Below, piece after piece: positions 57,029 through 64,000 of a stretch of DNA of 64,000 nt. The notes beneath the pieces were generated by a model. It had not been told where the DNA came from and ran no database searches. It saw only the letters and a list, made by a program, of their open reading frames with translations. The position numbers and the translations under genes were made by a program. How positions within the stretch are numbered: position 1 is the stretch's first letter; each line of letters starts with the position of its first letter. This DNA comes from Acidimicrobiales bacterium (lineage in GTDB: Bacteria > Actinomycetota > Acidimicrobiia > Acidimicrobiales > JAVJTC01), in contig JAVJTC010000029.1 in the NCBI GenBank assembly GCA_040219085.1, forward strand, positions 124,001-188,000, read 5' to 3'.

Positions 57029-58057
57029 ATGCGCGTAGCGGTCATCACCGGCGTCGGCGAGGTCGAGATCCGCGAGGACGCCCAACCCACGCCGGGACCC
57101 GGCGACATCGCCATCGAGGTCGGCGCCTGCGGCATCTGCACGATGGAGCGCCGCCTGTTCTCCGGTACCCAGCAGATCTACCCGGTCGCACCGGGCCACG
57201 AGGTCGCCGGGCGCGTCGTCGCCGTCGGCTCCGAGGTGGACGATCTCCCCGGCTCGCCCCGGATCGGTGACGCCGTCACCGTCGACCTACTCACTCGCTG
57301 TGGCACCTGCTCCGCGTGTCGACGCGGCCGGTCTGCTCTGTGTAAGCGCCCCCAGGGGGGCGCTCTGTCCGACGGCACCCTCGCGTTCGGCGCCGGCCTG
57401 GCCGAGTTCGTCGTCGCGCCGGCCACCAGCGCGTTCGCGACCGGTGACGCGCCGATGAACCAGGCCTCGATGGGCGAGCCGCTCGCCTGTGTCGTGCACT
57501 CGGTGCGCCTGAGCGGCTTCCGCTCGGGTGACCGCGTGGCAGTCTTCGGCGGCGGATACATGGGCCGGTTGCACCTGGCGCTGACCCGCCACCTCGGCAG
57601 CCCCGCCGTCGGGGTGATCGACGTCTCGGCGCAGCGCCTGGACGAGGCCACCGAGGCGGGAGCCGACTGGGTCGCCACTCCCGACGACCTGGCCGACCGC
57701 GCCGGCGGGAGCGACATCGTGTTCGTCACCGCCGGGGTCGCCGGAGCCGTCGAAGCCGCTCTGGACCTGTGCGACGACGGCGGCACCGTGGTGTTGTACG
57801 GCGCGTTCCCCAAGGACGTCCTCGCGAGCGTCGGCGCGGACCGCATCCATCACCACGAGCTCAACCTGATCGGCGTGTACAGCCAGGAACCCGAGGACTG
57901 GCGCACCGCCGCCGGGCTGATCGCGTCTGGCAGCCTCGCCGCCGACCTGGACCGGCTCGTGACCGCCCGCTACGACCTCGCCTCGGTCGGCGACGCCCTG
58001 CGCCACGCCACGACCGAGCCGGTCTACCGCGTGCTCGTGGGTGACGCCGAACAGTGA
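57029..58057 (+). CDS. Zinc-dependent alcohol/polyol dehydrogenase (MDR family)
   Basis: Medium-chain dehydrogenase of 342 residues. Catalytic zinc ligands are Cys34 (GACGIC) and His57/Glu58 (GHEVAG); the structural zinc is held by Cys91, Cys94, Cys97 and Cys105. The NAD site is VAVFGGGYMGRLH. It probably oxidises a secondary alcohol of a sugar or polyol, giving a ketose for the kinase and aldolase encoded beside it. It follows the aldolase by 49 bases, with the FGGY kinase 43 bases downstream. Confidence 0.9.
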   Translation: MRVAVITGVGEVEIREDAQPTPGPGDIAIEVGACGICTMERRLFSGTQQIYPVAPGHEVAGRVVAVGSEVDDLPGSPRIGDAVTVDLLTRCGTCSACRRGRSALCKRPQGGALSDGTLAFGAGLAEFVVAPATSAFATGDAPMNQASMGEPLACVVHSVRLSGFRSGDRVAVFGGGYMGRLHLALTRHLGSPAVGVIDVSAQRLDEATEAGADWVATPDDLADRAGGSDIVFVTAGVAGAVEAALDLCDDGGTVVLYGAFPKDVLASVGADRIHHHELNLIGVYSQEPEDWRTAAGLIASGSLAADLDRLVTARYDLASVGDALRHATTEPVYRVLVGDAEQ

Positions 58058-58100
58058 CCCCGAGCGGCGAGCCGACGCTGGCCGGAGCAGTGACCCGACG

Positions 58101-59432
58101 ATGAGCGGGGTCGGCGACCACGTGATCGGCGTCGACGTCGGCAGCAGCGGTGCCCGCGCCATCGCCGTCGACGCCGAAGGGGCGATCCTCGCCGAGGCGA
58201 GCACTCCCTACGACGGCGCGATGACGTGGGAACGCGGGTATGCGGATCCGGGCGCCTGGCTCGACGCCGTGGGAGAAGCCCACGCCGCGGTGTCCGGGCA
58301 GATCGCCGGCACCGGGCGCGCCCGGGCCGTGGGCATCGGTGGACAGAACCCGACCACCGTCGACGCCGACGGCACGCTCGCCGTGACCTACCGGCACCCC
58401 GAGGGATCCACCGACAGCCTCGCCGGTGACTACGAGGCTCAGCACCGGGTGCTGCTGCGGGAGGTGGACCCCCATGCGACCCCGTTCCAGGTCTGGCCGT
58501 GGATCGTGCACCGACTCGGTCGGTGCGGGCACATCCAGGGACTGTGGCCCGGCCTCGAGCCGATCCCGGGCTACGGGGATCCGATCCCCGCGGCGACACG
58601 GGTCGGCGAATCCGACGGCGGCTACGGCATCGCGCCGGGAACGCCACTCGTGCTCGGCGGCGAGGACGCGTATCTCGCCTTCTGGGCGGCAGGCATCGAC
58701 TCGCCGGGACGTGGCCTGGACCCCGGCGGCCGGACCGGTGGGCTCGGTGTGGCCGCCGCCTCGGGCGAGCTGCCCGCCACGATGTACAGCCTCTCGAGCG
58801 CAGCCGAGGGCGTCAGCATCGTCGGTGGGCCGGTCACCGCCCACGGTCTGATCTTGGAATGGTGGGCGTCTCTGACGGGCACATCGGTGCCCGCTCTGTT
58901 GGCACTCGCAGCCGACTCCCCCCCGGGCGCCAACGGGGTGATGGCGCTGCCCTACCTCGACGGAGAGCGTGCGCCGCGTTGGAATCCCGATCTGCGGGCG
59001 GAACTCGTCGGCCTGGGGTCCGGGACCACCGCGGCTGACATCGCCCGGGCTCTGCTCGAAGCCACCGCGTTCGGACTCGCGCACATCGCGCGTGACCTCG
59101 GCGACGCTGCGATCACCCTCGACAGGCTCGTCTGTGCGGGATCACCGTCGCGCAGCCACCTCTGGTGCGCGATCAAGGCCTCGGTCCTGGAGGTGCCCGT
59201 CGAGGTACCCCGGTATCCCGAGCTTGCGGCCTACGGCGCCGCGCTCGCCGCCGGGGCGGCGTGTGGATGGTGGCCGGCGCCGGGTGCCGGCGCCTCAGGG
59301 GACTGGCCCCGCCCGCCGGTGCAGGTCATCGACCCTGAACCGGCGGAGGTCTATCGCAGCGGCCTCGACCGCTTCATCGCGCTCGGCGACGATTCCTCAC
59401 GTCGCATCGACGCGGCCCACGACGACGCCTGA
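58101..59432 (+). CDS. FGGY-family carbohydrate kinase
   Basis: Sugar kinase of 443 residues. The N-terminal phosphate-binding motif is GVDVGSSGARAIAVD, the interdomain loop has GGQNPTTVDADG, and the C-terminal domain shows PYLDGERAPRWNPDLRA and VCAGSPSRSHLW. This matches the xylulokinase/gluconokinase/AI-2-kinase group; the sugar is unknown. ATG 58101 was chosen because it leaves no overlap; a GTG-started frame extends back into the dehydrogenase. It ends the operon, and the amidase gene is convergent. Confidence 0.87.
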   Translation: MSGVGDHVIGVDVGSSGARAIAVDAEGAILAEASTPYDGAMTWERGYADPGAWLDAVGEAHAAVSGQIAGTGRARAVGIGGQNPTTVDADGTLAVTYRHPEGSTDSLAGDYEAQHRVLLREVDPHATPFQVWPWIVHRLGRCGHIQGLWPGLEPIPGYGDPIPAATRVGESDGGYGIAPGTPLVLGGEDAYLAFWAAGIDSPGRGLDPGGRTGGLGVAAASGELPATMYSLSSAAEGVSIVGGPVTAHGLILEWWASLTGTSVPALLALAADSPPGANGVMALPYLDGERAPRWNPDLRAELVGLGSGTTAADIARALLEATAFGLAHIARDLGDAAITLDRLVCAGSPSRSHLWCAIKASVLEVPVEVPRYPELAAYGAALAAGAACGWWPAPGAGASGDWPRPPVQVIDPEPAEVYRSGLDRFIALGDDSSRRIDAAHDDA

Positions 59433-59442
59433 ACCCGTCCCG

Positions 59443-60840
59443 TCAGTGGCGCGGCTCGAGGGTCGGTGCGGCCAGGTGGTGCGTCGTCGCCCGCTGGTAC
59501 TCGCGACCGGCGCGCAGCAGCGTGGCCTCGTCGAAGGGTCGTCCCAGGAACTGCACCGACAGGGGCAGGCCCCGTTCGATTCCCGCCGGTAGGACCATCG
59601 CGGGGATGCCGGTGACGTTGGCGATGAGGAAGGACCGCGCCACCTTGTCGAGCCACAAGCGGTCACCACCTTCGAAGAAACCCTCGGCGGGGTCGAAGCC
59701 CGGGGCCGGCGTCGGGGTGGCCGGCGTCACGATGACATCGACGTCCCCGAACAACTCCCCCAGCTCTTCTTGGATCTCGACCCTCACCTGCTGGGCCTTG
59801 AGGTAGTCGAGCGCCGACAGGCGGGCCCCGCCGATGAAGCGGTGCATCGCGGAAGCCGAGATGTGGTCGACGTCATCAGCAGCCGCCTCGTGGTTGGCGG
59901 CGAACTCGGCCACCGTGATCATCCACGCGACGGTGCCCGCCTGCTCTGCACGCGAGACGTCCACCGGCACCACGGATGCTCCGAGCCCCCCGAGGACCTC
60001 CACGGCGGCGTCACGTGCGGCGGTGACCGCCGGGTCACCCCAACCGGTGAACCAGCCCGAGGCGACACCGACCCTCAGTCCGGCGAGACCTCCGGGAGTC
60101 GGCAGGATCTCGTCGGCCGGACGGCGACTCGAGCGGGGGTCCTCGTCGGCTTGGCCGGCGAGCACGGACAGGGCCACGACGACGTCGTCGACGGACCGGG
60201 CGATCGGACCGATGTGGTCGAAGGACCACGAGACCGGATGGAGTCCGTCCCGGGGGACCCGACCGATGGTCGGCTTCAGACCGGTCACGCCGCAGTAGGA
60301 CGACGGCACCCGGATCGAACCGCCGGTGTCGGTACCCAGACACAGCGGCACCTGACGCGCGGCAACGGCCGCCGCGGACCCCGAAGAGGATCCGCCCGCC
60401 CAGCGGTCGAGAGCCCACGGGTTCGCCACCGGCGTCTCGGAGATCTCGTTACCGAAGGCGAACTCCGGCGTCGCGGTCTTGCCGATCAGGATCGCGCCGG
60501 CGTCGGTGAGGCGACGCACCGCCGTCGCAGAACGGCCCGGAACACGATCGGCGTACAGCCGCGAACCCGCCGTCGTCACCACCCCCGAGGTGTCGATCAC
60601 ATCCTTGACGCCGAACGGCACCCCTTCGAGTGGCCGTTGCGTGCCGTCACGCCAGCGCCTCGACGACGACTCCGCCGCCGCGAGCGCCGCGTCCGCGGTC
60701 AGGTGGAACCACGCGTGCACCGCATCGTCGGTGGCGTCGATCCTCGCCAGGCATCCGGCGACCGCGTCACGGGGATCGGCGTCGCCCCCGGCGAAGGCTG
60801 CCAGGAGTTCGGTCACGCTGTGCTCGTGGAGCTCGGTCAC
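59443..60840 (-). CDS. Amidase-signature family amidase
   Basis: Amidase of 465 residues with the Ser-cisSer-Lys triad: Lys79 (GVKDVIDT), the cis-serine in GGSSSGSAAAVA (149-159) and nucleophile Ser175 (GTDTGGSIRVP). It hydrolyses a linear amide to acid and ammonia; relatives include AtzE/biuret-pathway amidases. Its GTG start overlaps the stop of a 59-residue ORF (GTGA), which itself overlaps the Rieske oxygenase stop. The three are therefore one coupled unit. Confidence 0.9.
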   Translation of the reverse strand: MTELHEHSVTELLAAFAGGDADPRDAVAGCLARIDATDDAVHAWFHLTADAALAAAESSSRRWRDGTQRPLEGVPFGVKDVIDTSGVVTTAGSRLYADRVPGRSATAVRRLTDAGAILIGKTATPEFAFGNEISETPVANPWALDRWAGGSSSGSAAAVAARQVPLCLGTDTGGSIRVPSSYCGVTGLKPTIGRVPRDGLHPVSWSFDHIGPIARSVDDVVVALSVLAGQADEDPRSSRRPADEILPTPGGLAGLRVGVASGWFTGWGDPAVTAARDAAVEVLGGLGASVVPVDVSRAEQAGTVAWMITVAEFAANHEAAADDVDHISASAMHRFIGGARLSALDYLKAQQVRVEIQEELGELFGDVDVIVTPATPTPAPGFDPAEGFFEGGDRLWLDKVARSFLIANVTGIPAMVLPAGIERGLPLSVQFLGRPFDEATLLRAGREYQRATTHHLAAPTLEPRH

Positions 60841-61016
60841 GGTCGATCAGCCGTCGTCTCGGCCCACTCGTCGCCCGAGCGGGGATCCGGCGCGCCCCAC
60901 GGATCGAAACGCAGCGCCCGCAGGGCCTCGATACCCGCCAGGACCGTCGCGTGTCCGGCATCGGCCTCCGATGCCAGCGGCTCAGGAAAGTCGTGTTGCT
61001 CGTCGAACACGCTCAT
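60837..61016 (-). CDS. Small 59-residue protein between Rieske oxygenase and amidase
   Basis: Short ORF starting MSVFDEQHDFPEPLASEAD, with a central helix-forming stretch (HATVLAGIEALRALRFD), then PWGAPDPRSGDEWAE. It is acidic and has no signal or membrane segment. Its ATG overlaps the Rieske stop (ATGA, 61013-61016) and its stop overlaps the amidase GTG (GTGA, 60837-60840). Four-base overlaps on both sides are strong evidence of a real, coupled gene. I do not recognise a family. By position it could be an accessory subunit of the amidase, as AtzG is for AtzE, but the sequence does not show the AtzG pattern. Confidence 0.7.
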   Translation of the reverse strand: MSVFDEQHDFPEPLASEADAGHATVLAGIEALRALRFDPWGAPDPRSGDEWAETTADRP

Positions 61017-62266
61017 CTCGTCGCGGCCTTCCGCTCGGCGGTCTCGAATCGTTCCAGCATCCAGGAGTTGAACTGTGCGAGGAAATTGTCCTGGTGCGAA
61101 AGCGGCCCCCGCGGCGCGAACCGCGACCGCAGGCCCACCTGGACGCCGACGTTGGCCGGAAGATCCTGTGCGTTGAAGAGCTCCACGCCGTAGTCGTGTT
61201 GGCGCAGGATCTGGTCGAAGAGCTTCATCTCGGTGGTGGACCGCGGGAAGACATAGGCCATCGACAGGCTGTGGCGGCCGGCTGCCTTCGGGTGCACGGT
61301 GAACCAGAACGCGGAGTCGCTGGAGATGCCGAGGAGCAGCGTGGGCGGCACGAAGAGGAAGGCGATGTGCCAGCGTTCCTCCTCGGTCAGCGTCGTGATG
61401 GGAGGGAACAGTGCCTTCTGGGTCGGGTTGAGGCCCCGGTCGATGAATGCCGTGCGGGCCCAGCCGCCGATGCCGGCGTCACCGGGCTCGTAGAGGCTGT
61501 AGGTCCCGGTCATGAGCGTCTCGTCGTCGAGCGACACCCCGGCGGTGTCGTAGAGACTCCCGTGTAGGCGCGCCGCGTGGTACCCCTCCATGAAGTTCTC
61601 CGCCATCAGCTTCCAGTCGAAGGGGACGTCGGTGAGCCACTGCGGGGTGGTCGAGACCATCTCGTCGAGGTGGTAGTTCTCGAGGAGTCGGTCGAACTTC
61701 GTCAGCCGCGGACCGAGCGGCTCGGCGTCGACGTCGAAGCTGGCGAAAATGAACCCCTGCCAGATCTCGACGGCCAGTCGCGGCAGCCCGATGTCCTCCT
61801 TGGAGAAGTCCTCACGTGAGTCCATCTCCGGTGCGCCGACGAGGCGGCCGTCGAGGTCGTAGATCCACCAGTGGTAGGGACACCGGAAGTTGCGAAGGTT
61901 GCCCGAACTTTCACCGGGAAGGTCGAGCCACTGCTCCCTGGGCCTGTCGATCGGCGCGGTGACACACATCCCCCGGTGCTGACACACCGACGACATCACG
62001 TTGATATGGCCGTCTCGGTTCCGCACGACGATGAGAGGCTCCTCGTCCACCGTCGTGACGGTGAAGTAGTCACCGGGCTCGGGGATCATGTCCACCCGAC
62101 CCACACAGATCCACTCGTGGTCGAAGATGACGTCCCGCTCGTAGCCGTACCAGGCGTCGTCGGTGTAGCACCCGGGTGGCAGCCCGACGGCGCGACTGAC
62201 GTCTCCGGTGGATGCCCGTAGCAGATCGAGGGGGATCGGGGATCGGTGCGGGGACTCGCCGGTCAC
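61013..62266 (-). CDS. Rieske aromatic ring-hydroxylating oxygenase, alpha subunit
   Basis: Oxygenase of 417 residues. The Rieske centre uses Cys95/His97 (CQHR) and Cys129/His132 (CPYH), with an unusually long loop of about 31 residues between the two pairs. Mononuclear iron ligands include His230 and His235 in AENFMEGYHAARLH. The usual beta subunit and reductase are missing from the neighbourhood. GTG 62266 has AGGAG six bases upstream. It heads an operon with the small protein and the amidase and is divergent from an M20 carbamoylase, with an operator between them. Confidence 0.9.
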   Translation of the reverse strand: MTGESPHRSPIPLDLLRASTGDVSRAVGLPPGCYTDDAWYGYERDVIFDHEWICVGRVDMIPEPGDYFTVTTVDEEPLIVVRNRDGHINVMSSVCQHRGMCVTAPIDRPREQWLDLPGESSGNLRNFRCPYHWWIYDLDGRLVGAPEMDSREDFSKEDIGLPRLAVEIWQGFIFASFDVDAEPLGPRLTKFDRLLENYHLDEMVSTTPQWLTDVPFDWKLMAENFMEGYHAARLHGSLYDTAGVSLDDETLMTGTYSLYEPGDAGIGGWARTAFIDRGLNPTQKALFPPITTLTEEERWHIAFLFVPPTLLLGISSDSAFWFTVHPKAAGRHSLSMAYVFPRSTTEMKLFDQILRQHDYGVELFNAQDLPANVGVQVGLRSRFAPRGPLSHQDNFLAQFNSWMLERFETAERKAATR

Positions 62267-62281
62267 TTCGAACTCCTCACT

Positions 62282-62330
62282 GTGACACTGCCGTGGGCGA
62301 ACTGTAGTGTTGGTCTGACCATCAGTCCAA
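62282..62330. promoter_or_regulatory. Divergent promoters sharing a GntR/FadR-like operator
   Basis: The palindrome at 62310-62330 reads TTGG-TCTGA-CCA-TCAG-TCCAA. On the minus strand it supplies TTGGAC as -35 (62330-62325) with TACAGT as -10 (62306-62301), spacer 18. On the plus strand GTGACA (62282-62287) and TAGTGT (62305-62310) with a 17-base spacer would drive the carbamoylase, placing the palindrome over its start site. Confidence 0.6.
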
Positions 62331-62346
62331 GACCTGTGCCGAGGCC

Positions 62347-63579
62347 GTGACGACACCCATCGAAGCCCCTGACCCGGACCGCCTCGGCGACCGCATCGAG
62401 CAGCTCTCGACGTTCGCGACACCCGATGCCCCCGGCTGGACACGCCGCGTCTTCACCGAGGAGTACCGCGCCGGCCGCGAGTGGATCGCCGAGGAGATGC
62501 GCGCGACGGGCCTCGAGGTGCACACCGACCCCGCCGGGAACCTGATCGGAATCCTGCGGGGCACCGGCGGCGGACGGGCACTCGTGACCGGCTCGCACAC
62601 CGACACCGTCCACGGTGGCGGACGATTCGACGGCGTTCTGGGTGTGCTCGGCGGACTCGAGGCGATCGAGTGCATCCGTGCCGGCGGAATCAGCCTGGAC
62701 CACGACCTGTGGCTGGTCGACTTCCTCGGTGAGGAACCCAACGACTTCGGACTGAGCTGTCTGGGCAGTCGCGCCGTCACGGGCGCGCTGAGCCCCGCCG
62801 ACCTGCGACTCGTCGACCCCTCCGGGCGCAGCCTCGGCGATGCCCTGCGGGAGTCCGGCCACGACCCGGGAGCGACCGACCACGGGTGGCCCGAGGTGCG
62901 CGCCTTCGTCGAGCTCCACGTGGAGCAGGGTCCCCACCTCGAAGATGCCGCCACGACGATCGGCGTCGTCTCGGAGATCGTCGGCGTCCACCGGTTCAAG
63001 ACGCGCTTCACCGGCCGACGCGACCATGCGGGGACGACGCCGATGGATCGGCGCCACGACGCGTTCGCCGCCGCCGCCGACGCCGTGCTCGCGATCGAGG
63101 CGGCCGCGTCCGACGGCGGCGGAGTCGCGACCTGCGGACACGTCGAGGTTCACCCCGGCGCGATGAACGTCGTGCCCGAGCTGGCGGATCTCTGGACCGA
63201 GATCCGTAGCGCGGACGCCGACTGGCTCGCCGACAGACACGACCGGTTCGCCACCGCGGTGCGGGCGGCGGGGGAAAGGCGCGGGGTCGTCGCCGATCTC
63301 GAGGTGATCAGCCGGGACGGCCCGGTACCGGCGGCTGGAGGAATCGGCTCCGCGATCGTGCGGGGGGCCGAACGGGTCGGTCAGCCCACCATGGCGCTGC
63401 CCAGCGGGGCCGAACACGACTCCGCGCTCATGGCCCGGATGGCGCCGATGGGCATGATCTTCGTCCCGTCGAGGGACGGCCGTAGTCACTGCCCCGAGGA
63501 GTGGACCGACATCGCCGATGCCTGCACCGGGGTCCACGTGCTCGCCGAGACCCTCGTCGACCTCGACCGGGACGGGTGA
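62347..63579 (+). CDS. M20-family N-carbamoyl-amino-acid/allantoate amidohydrolase
   Basis: Binuclear metal amidohydrolase of 410 residues. The family motifs are GSHTDTVHGGGRFDG (metal His and Asp), a catalytic FLGEEPNDFG, HVEQGPHLE, and the dimer-domain GRRDHAGTTPMDRRHDA with a later GAEHDSALM. Such enzymes hydrolyse N-carbamoyl amino acids or ureido acids with release of ammonia and carbon dioxide, for example after hydantoin, pyrimidine or purine ring opening. GTG start. It is divergent from the Rieske gene across a shared operator. Confidence 0.9.
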   Translation: MTTPIEAPDPDRLGDRIEQLSTFATPDAPGWTRRVFTEEYRAGREWIAEEMRATGLEVHTDPAGNLIGILRGTGGGRALVTGSHTDTVHGGGRFDGVLGVLGGLEAIECIRAGGISLDHDLWLVDFLGEEPNDFGLSCLGSRAVTGALSPADLRLVDPSGRSLGDALRESGHDPGATDHGWPEVRAFVELHVEQGPHLEDAATTIGVVSEIVGVHRFKTRFTGRRDHAGTTPMDRRHDAFAAAADAVLAIEAAASDGGGVATCGHVEVHPGAMNVVPELADLWTEIRSADADWLADRHDRFATAVRAAGERRGVVADLEVISRDGPVPAAGGIGSAIVRGAERVGQPTMALPSGAEHDSALMARMAPMGMIFVPSRDGRSHCPEEWTDIADACTGVHVLAETLVDLDRDG

Positions 63580-63586
63580 TCGACGG

Positions 63587-64000
63587 TCAACCGCCGAGCA
63601 CCGCGACGGCCTCGATCTCGATGAGAAGGTCCTCGTAGGCGAGTCCCACTACCCGCACCGCTGTCGCCGCGGGACCCGGCTCGGGGAGGTACTCCATGCG
63701 GACCTTCGTCATCTCCTCCCAGAATCTCGTCACCTCCTCACCGGTCCCTTCGAAGCAGTAGTAGGTGTTGAGCTTCACGATGTGGGTGAGGTCCGCACCG
63801 ACCTCGGCGAGCACGGAGCGGATGTTCTCGAAGCAGTTGCGCGTCTGCACGGCGATGTCGCCGACCCCGATGGTGCGACCGTGCTCGTCGGCGGAGATCT
63901 GCCCGCCGACGAAGACGAGGTCGCCCACCTTCCAACCCTGCGAGAACGAGACCGGCATCGACCAGTCCCAGTGCCCCTCGGGCATGATGCGGATCTTCTC
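63587..64000 (-). CDS. RidA family protein, partial at window end
   Basis: Protein of at least 132 residues, open at the right edge: the frame continues upstream of MPEGHWDW to base 64000, so the start may lie outside. VGDLVFVGGQISADEHG, NCFENIRSVLAEVGADLTHIVKLNTYYCFEG and the arginine in TAVRVVGLAYEDLLIEIEAVAV are typical of RidA/YjgF/RutC trimeric proteins, where the Arg and a Glu bind the substrate carboxylate. They hydrolyse enamines and imines to keto acids and ammonia. The convergent carbamoylase supports a role in nitrogen-compound catabolism. Confidence 0.9.
   Translation of the reverse strand, partial: EKIRIMPEGHWDWSMPVSFSQGWKVGDLVFVGGQISADEHGRTIGVGDIAVQTRNCFENIRSVLAEVGADLTHIVKLNTYYCFEGTGEEVTRFWEEMTKVRMEYLPEPGPAATAVRVVGLAYEDLLIEIEAVAVLGG

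Noticed and set aside
60837-61016. AtzG or GatC identity for the small coupled ORF
   Set aside because: Position suggests it, but the residue pattern of those families is not visible, so it is left as unknown.

Overview
The window is high-GC DNA (about two thirds G+C by eye) from an actinobacterium. The evidence is the DUF222-HNH protein, two SDRs with the mycofactocin-type NAD-site insertion, several bacterial-luciferase-like (LLM/F420-type) oxidoreductases, a PucR regulator and promoters that use TAnnnT -10 boxes with leaderless starts. An uncultured or marine/soil member of Acidimicrobiia or a related class is my best guess, but nothing here proves the class. I see no rRNA, tRNA, CRISPR array, insertion sequence or phage gene. 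Coding density is very high: no gap exceeds 300 bases, and the largest are 55946-56211 (promoter plus structured leader) and 28472-28723 (one weak promoter, otherwise nothing).

Region 1 (1-33 kb) is a lipid/terpenoid-type oxidation region. It holds ten short-chain dehydrogenases, a cytochrome P450, a thiolase, two acyl-CoA ligases, an ACAD10-like phosphotransferase, four LLM monooxygenases (the last two just beyond it), SnoaL-like proteins and a deaminase. A tight minus-strand operon (21469 down to 16571) encodes an internally duplicated unknown protein, a DUF35 Zn-ribbon/OB protein, an acyl-CoA ligase, a lipid-transfer-type thiolase and an SDR. This is the layout of CoA-linked side-chain-cleaving systems. 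Between these genes lie a MoxR ATPase/VWA pair (5105-6981), a membrane PQQ-propeller protein (24800) and a secreted QCN-repeat protein (27581).

Region 2 (34-51 kb) is a catabolic island: two Rieske oxygenases, two related amidohydrolases each linked to a VOC protein, three more VOC proteins, an aldo/keto reductase, a pyruvate-type aldolase, a 2-hydroxyacid dehydrogenase, an M20 amidohydrolase, a FMN 2-hydroxyacid oxidase, a TauE exporter and a PucR regulator. Two leaderless promoters (42951 and 47056) carry the same GTGCT-nnn-AGCAC palindrome centred 43 bases upstream of the start codon. This suggests one regulator, most simply the local PucR protein.

Region 3 (52-64 kb) holds an SLC12-like transporter; a divergent unit made of an aldehyde dehydrogenase on one side and a DhnA-type aldolase, zinc alcohol dehydrogenase and FGGY kinase on the other; then amidase, a 59-residue protein, a Rieske oxygenase, an M20 carbamoylase and a RidA protein. 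A GntR/FadR-like operator is shared between the VOC gene at 38367 and the Rieske/carbamoylase promoters at 62.3 kb, linking regions 2 and 3. Oxygenation, ring or amide hydrolysis, deamination and aldol cleavage together suggest breakdown of a nitrogen-containing aromatic or heterocyclic compound. The substrate cannot be read from the sequence.
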